The notes beneath the pieces are model-generated. The model did no database searches, was not told the DNA's origin, and saw only the letters and a list, made by a program, of their open reading frames with translations. This document shows positions 17,351-26,439 of a DNA stretch of 64,000 nucleotides, in pieces. Position 1 is the first letter of the stretch; each line of letters opens with the position of its first letter. Origin of the DNA: Anaerotignum neopropionicum. GTDB lineage: Bacteria > Bacillota > Clostridia > Lachnospirales > Anaerotignaceae. A program made the position numbers and the translations under genes. The DNA lies in the NCBI RefSeq assembly GCF_001571775.1, contig NZ_LRVM01000005.1, forward strand, positions 1 through 64,000, written 5' to 3'.

Positions 17351-18946
17351 CTACAAAGCCTCAGAGAAAACAAGAACATCCTCCTCCAGCAACACTGTAT
17401 CTCCTACAGGAATCACAATACTCTCGCCCCGCTTGATTACAACAATGCGTTCATTTCCACCAATGACATCTGCAATTCTTTTTCCATGCCAATGGGTTTT
17501 ATTTTTAATATTCATTTCAAATAATGTTAGCCCCTCAATCTTTTGGGGCGATTTTCCACTTAAAATCAGCACGTCATGCGGAAAAATTTCTGTTTCCCCA
17601 TTAGGTATAATATTTTCCTTTTCCCTAACAATCAAAAGCAAAAAGGAATCAGGCGGCAGCAAAATTTCTTTTACCTTCTGATGAACCCATGGATAATCGG
17701 AAGGTATCGATAGCTGCAAAAACTGTACCGGAAGCTCATCCATATAGTCATTAAAAGTACTCATAACGTCTATGGAATTATCTGTCATGTTCAATTTTTT
17801 TGCTACAAAAGGAATTAATGTTCCTTGGATTAGTATGGAAAAAAGTACAATAAAGAACACAATATGAAAAATATCGTTATTTATAATAGCAGAATTGATA
17901 ACCGCCATAATTGCAAAAACAATGGAAGCTGCGCCTCTCAACCCTGCCCACGAAACCAATCTCTTTTGCCCCTCTGTACTTTTAAAAGGGGTTAGAATGG
18001 AATACACCGCCGCAGGGCGAGCAACAAAGGTTAGAAAAATCGAGATTGCCAAAGCCGGAAATGCTACCTTCGGTAATTGGGATGGAAAAGAAAGAAGTCC
18101 CAACAGGAAAAACAGCAATATCTGCATTAATCCAGTAATTCCGTCAAAAAAATGAACAAGCTCAGGTTTATTGCTTATTTTGCTGTTTCCAAGGATAATT
18201 CCCGTTATATAGGCACCAAGATAACCGTTTCCATTGAAAAGCGTTGGTATTGCATAGGAAATTATGGCAATTGCCAAAACAAAAATAGAATAAAACCCGG
18301 AGCTGGAAAGTCGGAATTTCTTAAAAAGCAAGAGGGTAAGCATGGCAATTACCAAGCCAAACACACCGCCATATACAATTTGCGAAAAAATTAAATATAC
18401 AAATTGTTGCGGTGAGCTGGTTCCATTCATGAGAGAAAGTACAATTATGGTTAGCATATATGCAAAAGGGTCGTTGCTCCCACTTTCAATTTCAAGCAAT
18501 GATGCTGTGTGATCACGAAGGTTCAATTTTTTAGAACGCAAAATAGAGAATACGGAGGCTGCATCAGTTGAGCTTACAACCGATCCGACCAAAAAACTTT
18601 CTAAAACTGGAAACCCCATAATTAAAAAGCAAAATGCCCCCACAAACCCCGCAGTCAAAACGGTTCCCAAGGAGGAAAGCAAAATTGCTTTCGCTGCAAC
18701 CGGCTTCGCCTCGTTCCATTTTGTACCAAATCCGCCATAAAACATAATAAAAAGAAGTGCTATGGAACAAACCTGTTCTGCAAAAAAATAGTCATCAAAT
18801 TTTATTTTTACTATCCCGTCAGATCCAAAAAACATGCCTAGTAAAATGAATATTAAAAGTACCGGCATTCCAAGCCTGTTTGAAATTTTATTTCCCAGCA
18901 CACACACAATTATTATAATTGCTACTAAAAGTAAATTTACAGCCAT
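17351..18946 (-). CDS. CPA1-type K+(Na+)/H+ antiporter with RCK-C (TrkA_C) domain
   Basis: A 531-residue antiporter. Residues 1-390 carry about 12 membrane segments with the Na_H_Exchanger fold, including the ion-site motif SSTDAASVFS and the repeat-unit motif ESGSNDPFAYML typical of NhaP2/CvrA proteins. The C-terminal part (about 400-531) contains TrkA_C-like sequence (PSDYPWVHQKVKEILLPPDS to DVLILSG) that usually senses nucleotides such as c-di-AMP. It probably exports K+ or Na+ in exchange for protons. GAAAGGAGG precedes the ATG. A promoter-like pair lies at 19039-19066. Confidence 0.9.
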   Translation of the reverse strand: MAVNLLLVAIIIIVCVLGNKISNRLGMPVLLIFILLGMFFGSDGIVKIKFDDYFFAEQVCSIALLFIMFYGGFGTKWNEAKPVAAKAILLSSLGTVLTAGFVGAFCFLIMGFPVLESFLVGSVVSSTDAASVFSILRSKKLNLRDHTASLLEIESGSNDPFAYMLTIIVLSLMNGTSSPQQFVYLIFSQIVYGGVFGLVIAMLTLLLFKKFRLSSSGFYSIFVLAIAIISYAIPTLFNGNGYLGAYITGIILGNSKISNKPELVHFFDGITGLMQILLFFLLGLLSFPSQLPKVAFPALAISIFLTFVARPAAVYSILTPFKSTEGQKRLVSWAGLRGAASIVFAIMAVINSAIINNDIFHIVFFIVLFSILIQGTLIPFVAKKLNMTDNSIDVMSTFNDYMDELPVQFLQLSIPSDYPWVHQKVKEILLPPDSFLLLIVREKENIIPNGETEIFPHDVLILSGKSPQKIEGLTLFEMNIKNKTHWHGKRIADVIGGNERIVVIKRGESIVIPVGDTVLLEEDVLVFSEAL

Positions 18947-19829
18947 TGTTGCCTCCTTTCAAAAATAATAATTGAAAAATTTCAGGGTTAAGCATAATAA
19001 ATAACCCAATGATTTTTCTATGATTTCATTTTAACCTAATTATAGCAAACAATCATTATTATGTAAAATTACTTTTTATTGTAATATGCCTCTGCTGCAA
19101 GTTTTATAAGCATTCTAGTCAATGCTAGCCTTAATGAATGACAAAAACCCCTCGCCAATGGAATACAGCATCTTTTTTCAGCTTTTTATCTCTATAAACA
19201 ATTTCCTCGATCAAATAAGTCCTTTTTAGGATACTGTTACACAAAACTGAGCTTTTCATATGAAGTATTACCTAAATACCGTTTCAAACGGCTATTTGGG
19301 TACATCAGACAAAGAAATACGCTTTATAAAAAACCAAAATACATCCTATTTTCCAACAAATTTTTTAAAAAACCATGCCAGACACCTTCTTTTTTCATGG
19401 TATTTTTTCATTGAAATAGGCCTGCAAAGCCTTTGTAGAACTTTTTCCAAGTCACTGTTGCCGTAAAAATGACCGCCTACCATAACCAATTTGCCTGTAG
19501 ATGCAACCTTTATAATAACTGTAGTTGGCACGCAACTCCTCCCTGAGGATGCCTACGTATATAACGATACACTTGTTCTTTTTTGAATATTCTCCCAAAC
19601 AAATTATATGAAGCTGAAGCCAATTACCTTTGCATCGGCAATTGCGGTGCAGACTTTGAAAAGATTGGGCAATCCGTCAACGACTTGGTTGATGCTGTCT
19701 TCGTACTGGAAGCTGTTTTGCAGCTGAAGCTTGCCAAATTCCATGATTGTATTTGTGTGGTAAACCCTTAATCACACGATTGCAAAGCACCATGTACTTT
19801 GAAAAAAGCTAGTCAAAAACCACAATATA
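18947..19829. other. Long intergenic stretch with no intact gene
   Basis: About 880 bases. It holds the antiporter promoter (minus strand: TTACAT at 19066-19061, 16-base spacer, TATAAT at 19044-19039) and a small hairpin in its leader (GGGTTA/TAACCC near 18986-19009). Between 19470 and 19770 several short frames on both strands look protein-like but lack starts or are interrupted, so this may be decayed coding DNA next to the phage-like block. No family could be named. Confidence 0.4.
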
Positions 19830-19865
19830 AAAAAGGCCCGGTTGTACAAAACAATCGGGCTTTAT
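19830..19865 (-). terminator. Terminator of the phage-like minus-strand operon
   Basis: On the minus strand GCCCGATTGT pairs with ACAACCGGGC (one G-T pair), followed by C and six T. It lies 15 bases after the stop of the gene at 19880. Confidence 0.8.
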
Positions 19866-19879
19866 GAAGATCACCGTGT

Positions 19880-20275
19880 TTATCTTCTTTTATCCAATAA
19901 GTAAAAAAACCTTCTTCTAAGTGCATAAAACCCCGCTCTGCTAACTGGAATATCCAAATATTCGTAGGCAACCCCATCGGTCACGTTTTTCAAAAGATAG
20001 GCATATAGTTCCCCATCAGCCTCCAACGCCGCCTGTTCAATGATTTTAATATCATCGGTCAATTGCGCCCTTTTTGTGGCAATCTTTGCTGTTTTGTCTG
20101 AAATTGCATCCCCTCTGGTGACTTGGAATTGGGGTGAAGATAGCTCCGTAATGGAACGAAGAATTTTCTGTTTCTCCTTATATTGCCTGCAAAAATATTT
20201 TAACTCACGATAGCGGTTATCGGAAATATCATAGTCTAAAAGCTGTAAATTTCGTTCCTTTGCCAAGGGCATCAC
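19880..20275 (-). CDS. Phage-type small protein, possibly a late-gene regulator-like protein
   Basis: A 131-residue basic/acidic helical protein. The central pattern ISDNRYRELKYFCRQYKEKQ and the C-terminal HTH-like part (about 100-131, VSRAGFYALRRRFFYLLD) resemble short proteins encoded near the end of early regions in Firmicute prophages, some of which are RinA/ArpU-like activators. The family assignment is tentative. The start is GTG at 20275 or ATG at 20272; the latter overlaps the stop of the upstream small gene (TGATG), indicating coupling. It is followed by a terminator. Confidence 0.6.
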   Translation of the reverse strand: MMPLAKERNLQLLDYDISDNRYRELKYFCRQYKEKQKILRSITELSSPQFQVTRGDAISDKTAKIATKRAQLTDDIKIIEQAALEADGELYAYLLKNVTDGVAYEYLDIPVSRAGFYALRRRFFYLLDKRR

Positions 20276-20451
20276 CTCTTAACCCTGTTTATTCTTTGTC
20301 GTTTATATAAATCGATTTCATCGTTTATGGCAGCCCTCGCGGCTTTTAGCTGATTCAATTTTTCCCGTTCCGTTTGATAGCGGATACAGTTTGCATGACA
20401 CAACGGGTGACGCTCCTGACATTGGTAGCAGCAAGTGATTTTTTGATTCAT
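20272..20451 (-). CDS. Small Cys/His-rich protein of the phage-like block
   Basis: A 59-residue ORF starting at ATG 20451. The first 23 residues contain CCYQCQERHPLCHANC, which gives five Cys and two His suited to binding zinc; the rest is a basic, probably coiled helix. It is translationally coupled to the following gene by a TGATG overlap. Small zinc proteins of this shape are common in Firmicute prophage early regions. Function unknown. Confidence 0.6.
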   Translation of the reverse strand: MNQKITCCYQCQERHPLCHANCIRYQTEREKLNQLKAARAAINDEIDLYKRQRINRVKR

Positions 20452-20888
20452 ACGAACCCCTCCCTATTGCAAAAGTACGCTCTACTACGCCATCATATTC
20501 CTACGAAACAAGCCAAAAGCAATGACCGTCAAATTGCATGAAAAAACCTTTCAATAAAAAATATCATTTTGGGAATAATAAAATCCCACAGAAAGGTCAA
20601 CCTTTTAGAGTTTTTTCGTTTCCAAAAAAGCGGTACTTTATGAAAACTTCAATTAGACGTTTTCCCCCTAGAAAAATCATGATGAGCTCTACCTCATTTA
20701 ATTCATTTGAAAATGAGCAACACCCTGAACATAGTTTTCATTGTAATTTGCAGTGCTCCACTGGTTTTTACCGCCGAAATGCAAGCTATCTCGACGTTAA
20801 CACGCCACCCTTTCCCTTACTTATCCCACCAGTTATCGTCCAAGGCTTTTATAATATTTTCAATTCCCATACCAAACCGTTTTGAAGG
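20452..20888. other. Gap inside the phage-like block, no convincing gene
   Basis: About 440 bases. On the minus strand a 17-codon frame (MGIENIIKALDDNWWDK) directly follows the zinc-ribbon gene but has no clear ribosome-binding site. The plus-strand frame across this region has no initiation signal and an odd composition. The block has probably lost genes here. Confidence 0.4.
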
Positions 20889-21056
20889 TTATGGAAATCT
20901 TCGCTTAATGCATTGATCACAACCAATCCACTCATTTTTCAAGAAATATTGCACTTCATACTCCTGACTACCACAGTTTGGACAAGGCTCCGCTTCCTCG
21001 TGACAATCGCCGCAGCCGTCGCATTCCTTGTCCATTAACTTACATTGATAGGTCAT
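20889..21056 (-). CDS. Small zinc-ribbon protein of the phage-like block
   Basis: A 55-residue protein with nine cysteines arranged as one CxxCGDC-type cluster (CDGCGDC, 13-19) and a zinc-ribbon pair (CPNCGS near 26 and CDQC near 46). A GGGGGG run lies before the ATG. It lies downstream of the Cro-like gene on the same strand and is probably part of the same early transcript. The function is unknown; it may bind DNA or a host protein. Confidence 0.6.
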   Translation of the reverse strand: MTYQCKLMDKECDGCGDCHEEAEPCPNCGSQEYEVQYFLKNEWIGCDQCIKRRFP

Positions 21057-21248
21057 ACCATCCCCCCTTTTTTAGAAAAAAACTCCCCCTTCCCCTTTTT
21101 TACCACTTAAACTTTTCGCACGCTACGCAGCCGGTAGCAATCAATAAATTTTTTTTCTGCCATTTTTTAGCATTCCTTCTTTAGTTTTGTTTTATTTCCC
21201 TCAGTTCTTTCGCTATAGTTAGAGGAAAAAATAATTTCTGTAATAATT

Positions 21249-21263
21249 TCGCATTCCATGCGA
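21249..21263. promoter_or_regulatory. Operator-like palindrome TCGCAT-TCC-ATGCGA
   Basis: A 6-bp inverted repeat with a three-base centre, sharing the half-site TCGCAT with the palindrome between the divergent repressor genes. It lies three bases after the stop of the Cro-like gene. Whether it is a distal operator or coincidence is open. Confidence 0.4.
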
Positions 21264-21266
21264 CTT

Positions 21267-21473
21267 TTACTCAAAAAAAATTTTTTCCGCCTCCCTTCCC
21301 TCTAGCTTCAAAATCTCAACCAGCCTATTTGCTTCCCGTATCGTAAAGCAATCCTCTGCGCCTTTTAGCTTCTGACCAAAAATCTTCACCTCCATCCCCA
21401 TCTTTTCTGCCAGCTTTTCCTTTGTATAACCATGGGCTGAAATTTGTTTCATAAATTGATTTACATTGATCAT
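21267..21473 (-). CDS. Cro-like small HTH protein
   Basis: A 68-residue protein with a helix-turn-helix (YTKEKLAEKMGMEVKIFGQKL), similar in size to phage Cro or antirepressor proteins. It is divergent from a CI-like repressor and preceded by AAGGAGG. A perfect 19-bp palindrome (21488-21506) lies directly upstream of its ribosome-binding site, so its transcription is likely repressed by the neighbouring repressor. Confidence 0.75.
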   Translation of the reverse strand: MINVNQFMKQISAHGYTKEKLAEKMGMEVKIFGQKLKGAEDCFTIREANRLVEILKLEGREAEKIFFE

Positions 21474-21487
21474 TTTATCGCCTCCTT

Positions 21488-21506
21488 TGTCGCATATTAT
21501 GCGACA
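21488..21506. promoter_or_regulatory. Perfect palindromic operator between divergent repressor genes
   Basis: TGTCGCATATTATGCGACA is symmetrical around a single central T. It lies 15 bases upstream of the Cro-like start codon. Weaker copies of the same half-site occur at 21565-21581 and 21600-21613, giving the three-operator layout common for phage CI/Cro switches. Confidence 0.7.
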
Positions 21507-21564
21507 ACTTAATACTAACGAACTCTTTTAAAAAAGTCAACCTTTTTTGCCATTTTTTGTATTA

Positions 21565-21627
21565 TTTCGCATTTTGCGCAACAATTTTGTCGAATTCTAT
21601 TGCATATGTGCGATTTTCTGCTATACT
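21565..21627 (+). promoter_or_regulatory. Promoter of the CI-like repressor with two operator-like half-sites
   Basis: TTGCAT (21600-21605), a 16-base spacer and TATACT (21622-21627). TTTCGCATTTTGCGCAA (21565-21581) and TGCATATGTGCGA (21601-21613) resemble the 19-bp palindrome at 21488; the second overlaps the -35 box. This suggests autoregulation. Confidence 0.55.
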
Positions 21628-21658
21628 TAACTTATTATTTTCGAAAGGAGGTTATGAA

Positions 21659-22129
21659 ATGGAAGTTGGACAAAGAATAAAAACGTGCAGAAAAAAAAGG
21701 GGATTATCTGTAAACGAGCTTGCGGAAAAACTGGAGAAAAACCGCGCCACCGTCTATCGCTACGAAAACGGAGATATTGAAAATCTGCCAATTAATATAC
21801 TAGAGCCTATTGCAAAAGCACTGGACACTTCTCCCGCCTATTTAATGGGCTGGACACAAAGCTGCCCTCCCATAGCAGAAAAAAATGCAAATGAGGCTTT
21901 TATTCCCACCAAACATGAGCTAGATGTAATCATGGCATATCGCAATCAACCAAGCATGCAAACAGCAGTTGACCGAATTTTAGGTGTCCATACAAAACCA
22001 AGTATTCACTTGCAAGGCAAGGTTGCCGCCAGAGGCTTTCAGGAAACTGACATATGCGGTACAACCAGCCTTACGGCAGAAGAAATCAAGAAACGTCTTG
22101 GGGAAGCCGTAAAGGATATTGATTTTTAA
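21659..22129 (+). CDS. XRE-family repressor (CI-like)
   Basis: A 156-residue protein with an N-terminal XRE helix-turn-helix (GQRIKTCRKKRGLSVNELAEKL through YENGDIENLP) and a short C-terminal region without a visible LexA-type Ser/Lys protease. ATG at 21659 is chosen because GAAAGGAGG is 7 bases upstream and the domain starts there; the frame is open further upstream without signals. It is followed by a terminator and an ImmA-type peptidase, a pairing that in Bacillus ICEBs1 relieves repression by cleaving the repressor. This suggests the switch here is opened by proteolysis rather than self-cleavage. Confidence 0.88.
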   Translation: MEVGQRIKTCRKKRGLSVNELAEKLEKNRATVYRYENGDIENLPINILEPIAKALDTSPAYLMGWTQSCPPIAEKNANEAFIPTKHELDVIMAYRNQPSMQTAVDRILGVHTKPSIHLQGKVAARGFQETDICGTTSLTAEEIKKRLGEAVKDIDF

Positions 22130-22196
22130 TAATTGCTATTGTTCATTTTAGGATGACTCTTGTTTCAGTCTACAAATTTTTTTCGAAATTCATTAC

Positions 22197-22250
22197 CAAA
22201 AAGTCCGCATTGCAAGGCTTGAGAAAGCAAAACAATCGGACTTTTTTTGT
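22197..22250 (+). terminator. Terminator after the CI-like repressor
   Basis: AAGTCCG-ATTG-type stem (22201-22212 with 22233-22243) followed by seven T. It separates the repressor from the peptidase gene. Confidence 0.75.
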
Positions 22251-22376
22251 TCCCTAAAAACCCCACAAGGCCTAGGTTTTTCAATCAATTGTGATTTTTT
22301 CAGTCCTCTTCTAATATTTACTTGCTTTTATAAACATTGTACTTTGATAAAAACTACGAGATAAGGAGTGTTGTCA

Positions 22377-22970
22377 TTGAAGTACAGTATATATCAAGAA
22401 GCAAGAAATCTTTCCTGGATAGTCCTACGAGATTGCGGCGTCAATTGCTTTCCCGTAAACCTAGGGGAAATTTGCAGGCATTATAAAATTAAAATGATTC
22501 CCTATTCCAACTTTACACTATGGGATCTGGTGGATCCCCAGGCAAAAAAGGGAGATGGCTTTTCTTTGAAATTTGAAAACCAATATTACATCGTTTTTAA
22601 CGATTTCATCCATCATTCCGGACGAACCCGTTTTACCGTTGCACATGAACTTGGACACATCTTATTGGGACACGTTGAAACAATCACCTTCTACCGCAAT
22701 AGTGAAAATGATTCCAGCACAAATGAAAAAGAAACCCAAGCTAATATTTTTGCAAGAGATTTATTGATGCCTGCGGCAATCCTTGCCGCCCTCCAGGTGC
22801 ATACCCCGGAGGAAATTTCTACTTTTTGCAATATTAGCCTACAATCGGCCCAAATTAGGGCAAAAAGGATGGAAGTGCTCTATCAGCGGCAACGCTTTCA
22901 GCAGCATCCATTGGAGCGTGCCATAACCCAACAGTTCGAAGGATATATTAAAAAAATATCCCAAAAATAA
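22377..22970 (+). CDS. ImmA/IrrE-family metallopeptidase
   Basis: A 197-residue zinc peptidase with the HEXXH motif in FTVAHELGHILLGH (about residues 88-101) and a third ligand in the ETQANIFARDLLMP segment. Family members cleave XRE-type repressors and trigger excision or induction of mobile elements. The TTG at 22377 is the likely start because AAGGAG ends eight bases before it; a GTG at 22368 in the same frame overlaps that site. Its partner is probably the CI-like protein just upstream. Confidence 0.88.
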   Translation: MKYSIYQEARNLSWIVLRDCGVNCFPVNLGEICRHYKIKMIPYSNFTLWDLVDPQAKKGDGFSLKFENQYYIVFNDFIHHSGRTRFTVAHELGHILLGHVETITFYRNSENDSSTNEKETQANIFARDLLMPAAILAALQVHTPEEISTFCNISLQSAQIRAKRMEVLYQRQRFQQHPLERAITQQFEGYIKKISQK

Positions 22971-23143
22971 TTTTATCCCCTGGAGCATGATGGAACTCAT
23001 CCTTCAGGGGATATTTTCACAAGAAAATGAAAAATTATACAGGCGGCAAAGAAGCCGCTTTTCTTGTGTATGGGCGCTAACAACCTACCAAAGGAAATCG
23101 CACTCATACAAAAACATCACTATTTAACAATACACATCCCTAT

Positions 23144-24988
23144 TTAATACTTCCCATTAAAGCTGTCATCTAAGTTGAATTGGGATTTTTCTTGCCCAAA
23201 AGCTTCCCCATTATCTTCTGCTTCGTCTTCCACTGCTTTTTCCATACCTTTGAGTCTAAACTTAGCAATAAGCTCCTTCAACATCAAGGACTGACCGGAA
23301 AGCTCCTCGCTAGCGGCGGCACTTTCCTCAGCGGTTGCGGAGTTGGTTTGAACAACCACAGCAATTTGCTCAACTCCCATATTCACCTGAGCAATGGATG
23401 TTGCCTGTTCCTCACTGGCATTGGCAATTTGTTGAACAATTTCTACTGTTTTTCCTGTACTATTCACAACTTCCTCCAATGTCCTTGCTGTTTCGTTAAC
23501 AATGTTAACACCTTGATCCACTGCTTGCACGGCCTTTTCAATAAGAACAGCTGTATTTTTTGCGCTTTCTGCTGATTTTCCCGCCAAGTTCCGTACCTCA
23601 TCGGCAACTACAGCAAAGCCCCTTCCCGCCTCTCCTGCTCTAGCGGCTTCAATGGCAGCGTTCAGCGCCAAAATATTGGTCTGGAATGCAATATCTTCAA
23701 TCGCCTTAATAATTTTACCAATTTCGTTGGACGTATTGCTGATTTCTTCCATAGAATAAACCATTTGATTCATCTGCTCTTTGCCTCTATAGACTATGTC
23801 CTTAGCATCCATGGAAATGGCCTTTGCTTCCTCTGCATTTTGCGCAGTTTTACTGCTACGATCGGAAACTTCATTTATGGATGCAGACAATTCCTGAATT
23901 GAGCTTGCCTGCTCCGTAGCACCCTGGGAAAGAGCCTGCGCACCACCTGCTACCTGCTCGGATCCACTGGCCACCTGCTCAGCAGCAATATTTATTTGTG
24001 AAAGTGTTTCATTGAGCATGTCCGCAGTATCTGTCAAGGCAACTTTAATTTTTGCAAAATCACCATCATAGGAATTTTGGAACTTTAAACTTAAATTCCC
24101 CTTGCCCATTTCCTCTAACAAATAGGCTACTTCGTCAATATAATTTATGTAGATTTTTAGTCTATCAATCAATACACCCATAGATTTTGCCAATTGCCCA
24201 ATTTCATCATCGGTCTTTATGTCAACTTCCGCATCCAAATTTCCTTCGGCAAGGGTGCGTGTAATTTTATTTAGCTTTCCTATGGGCCTCACAATGCTCA
24301 AAACAATGTAAACGCCCAATGAACATGAAACAACAACACAAACTACGATAATTAAAATGAGATCGATGATAGATTTTTGAATTTCGTCCTCAACAATAGC
24401 CTTTTCCTCTGCAATATAATTATCAATAAAATCCGTATAGTTTCCTGTTCCTAAAACCAAATCAAAGGGAGCAAAATACGCAGAATACCCTCTTTTTGGT
24501 GCAGCTTCCGTTTCACCCGGTCTTGGAAATACAAAATCAGTATATCCACCACCATTCATGGCCTGCTCCTTAATGGCTTGAATAAAAGGAAAGCCATCAG
24601 CATCCTTTGCATCGGCCCGGTTCGTTCCCTCTGTATCCTTGCCTAGTAAGACCACGCAAGTACCGTTCGTCTTATCTCCCCAGAAGTAGCCATCCTCACC
24701 ATATCTCATATTGCGCAGTGTATCCAAACCTAATTTTTCCGCCTCATCCTTTGAGTAGATACCCTCTAAATGTGCATTATATACGCTTTGCAGCATAGAT
24801 AAAGCACAATCCACCTGCTCCTTGATTTTTGTATCAAATTCGTTTCTAATTTCCTGCTCAAGAGTTATCAGAAAAGAATCTTTTTGAATTTCCATTCTAT
24901 AAATGGAAGCTCCCGCTACGCAAATACCGGAAAGAACAACCAGCAACATTAAAACTGCCATTTTCGTTTTGATTTTTAATGATTTCAC
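23144..24988 (-). CDS. Methyl-accepting chemotaxis protein with Cache sensor
   Basis: A 614-residue chemoreceptor. The N-terminal membrane segment is followed by an extracellular single-Cache-type domain (about 35-190, with YGEDGYFWG and a DGFPF segment), a second membrane segment (about 205-225), HAMP (about 225-280) and the signalling domain with the hairpin tip [20 protein letters not shown]. Methylation helices flank the tip. It would pass ligand signals to CheW/CheA; no other chemotaxis gene is in the window. The start is GTG behind GGAGG. Ligand unknown. Confidence 0.93.
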   Translation of the reverse strand: MKSLKIKTKMAVLMLLVVLSGICVAGASIYRMEIQKDSFLITLEQEIRNEFDTKIKEQVDCALSMLQSVYNAHLEGIYSKDEAEKLGLDTLRNMRYGEDGYFWGDKTNGTCVVLLGKDTEGTNRADAKDADGFPFIQAIKEQAMNGGGYTDFVFPRPGETEAAPKRGYSAYFAPFDLVLGTGNYTDFIDNYIAEEKAIVEDEIQKSIIDLILIIVVCVVVSCSLGVYIVLSIVRPIGKLNKITRTLAEGNLDAEVDIKTDDEIGQLAKSMGVLIDRLKIYINYIDEVAYLLEEMGKGNLSLKFQNSYDGDFAKIKVALTDTADMLNETLSQINIAAEQVASGSEQVAGGAQALSQGATEQASSIQELSASINEVSDRSSKTAQNAEEAKAISMDAKDIVYRGKEQMNQMVYSMEEISNTSNEIGKIIKAIEDIAFQTNILALNAAIEAARAGEAGRGFAVVADEVRNLAGKSAESAKNTAVLIEKAVQAVDQGVNIVNETARTLEEVVNSTGKTVEIVQQIANASEEQATSIAQVNMGVEQIAVVVQTNSATAEESAAASEELSGQSLMLKELIAKFRLKGMEKAVEDEAEDNGEAFGQEKSQFNLDDSFNGKY

Positions 24989-25490
24989 ACAAATCCTCCA
25001 TTCGCCCTCTGTGTACTAAAACATCCAGAATCCCAAACCGAAAGTTTTAAACACCATTCCTTATTTCCTTCTTATAATAAAGCATAACTTTTAATAAAAT
25101 TATAGCATGCATTTTACAATTTGCAACATTTTTCTTGGTTTTATATGCAAAAATCAGATTGTTTTGCAGCTTTTATTGTATACAATTTATAAAGCATTGT
25201 ATCAAATGCTTTTAATAATACGTTTTTTAATTCTTTGGAGAAACGTGTTATCTTATTTTTATTTTCTTTTGAATTATAGCAATGATGCTTGTAACGTAAA
25301 GTACACTATCTTGCAATTTTTACAGAAATCAATTGGTAAATTTTATATTCTATGGTATAATTTATAAAACAATAAAAAAAGAATTTCTTAGCAAACAAAA
25401 ATTATTTCTTGAACACTCGAATTCTATCTGTAAATATATCTGTTATAATTTTTTATAAATTAAAGGACTTTTAAGAAAAGAGGTGTAGCC
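24989..25490. other. AT-rich intergenic region
   Basis: About 500 bases between divergent genes, with no coding signal. TATAAT-like boxes occur (for example around 25443) but without a clear -35. No repeat or RNA element recognised. Confidence 0.5.
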
Positions 25491-25982
25491 ATGCTTAGTG
25501 AATATATTGGTATTATCGGCGCTGTGGCCGGTTCTGTCAGTACACTCATTGTGGTGGAATCAATTCGTCATATTGGCGGTGTTAAATTTTTTCTCCGGGA
25601 CATACGATTCAAATATCGGCTGAACAGCAGCTTTAGCAACTCTTTATATGAGGAGGTAAAGCAGCCTTTTCGCCTTGGTTATGATTTGGATATCTATAAT
25701 TGCGGTAGCATTCCTAGACTTGCCCATGATTTCTCCTTAGCTTTTTATAAGGGTGGCAGCTTGGTTTTAAAGGCAAACCCCAAATGCGATAAAAATGCCT
25801 TTAACGTAAACCCAAGAGAATTGGTTTCCGTTTCTCAGGTGTTTGATATGGACGATTTGGACAATACCCTCGTAGGGATAACAAAAATTGTTTTGAGCTA
25901 TAAAACCTCGAAACGACGGAATCGCAAATTCGTTTTGTACCACGGCAATCCACTCTATCCGGATACCGGAAAAAAAGCATAA
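25491..25982 (+). CDS. Small membrane-anchored protein of unknown function
   Basis: A 163-residue protein with one N-terminal hydrophobic segment (about 4-26, IGIIGAVAGSVSTLIVVES) and a basic soluble remainder. The later part (about 55-150) has a beta-rich pattern with alternating hydrophobics, ending in a lysine-rich tail. AAGAAAAGAGGTG precedes the ATG. I do not recognise the family. It stands alone and is followed by a long hairpin. Confidence 0.6.
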   Translation: MLSEYIGIIGAVAGSVSTLIVVESIRHIGGVKFFLRDIRFKYRLNSSFSNSLYEEVKQPFRLGYDLDIYNCGSIPRLAHDFSLAFYKGGSLVLKANPKCDKNAFNVNPRELVSVSQVFDMDDLDNTLVGITKIVLSYKTSKRRNRKFVLYHGNPLYPDTGKKA

Positions 25983-26013
25983 ACTATCAGGACATTAGAA
26001 AAGTTAAAAAACG

Positions 26014-26070
26014 GCCTGGTATTAGCCAAACTCCTAAAGGGAAACATTCGAAATGTGACTAATACCAGGC
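26014..26070. terminator. Perfect 12-bp hairpin after the 163-residue gene
   Basis: GCCTGGTATTAG (26014-26025) pairs with CTAATACCAGGC (26059-26070). The 33-base loop itself contains a small inverted repeat (CATT..AATG). No T-run follows, so it may be a weak terminator or a different structured element. Confidence 0.45.
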
Positions 26071-26439
26071 ATTTATCGGCAGGCAGCGGCGAATCATTGT
26101 CTGCCGTTTACTCTTTTATGCGCCTTCCTTGGGTGTCGCTTCATACTCCAAGTTTTATTTAACGAATTTATCCAGCAGACCAATGTTACCATAGCAAATA
26201 TCCACGGATTGTGGTGCAATACAGGAGTACCCCCTTCACGTTTGCCAACTTCTTACACTCGCAATAAGCAAATTGAGAATCTCACAGTCCGCATATCCAA
26301 CCGGGTGTATTGTTTAGATTTCTCTAAAGAATGCACCCACATTTGCAACTGAATCCTTTTGTTTTTCCAGTCCTGCCTCCTTTTCACAACACCATATTTC
26401 TCAAAATAGCAGTGTGATAGTATGGAAATCTGTTCCTAT
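26071..26439. other. Decayed DNA between the hairpin and the recombinase remnant
   Basis: Short protein-like pieces on the minus strand are interrupted by stops (for example around 26100-26200). This looks like eroded mobile-element coding sequence, but no family could be assigned. Confidence 0.35.

Noticed and set aside
20538-20885. 115-codon plus-strand frame inside the phage-like block
   Set aside because: No ribosome-binding site and low-complexity, Phe/Pro-rich translation; antisense to the early strand.
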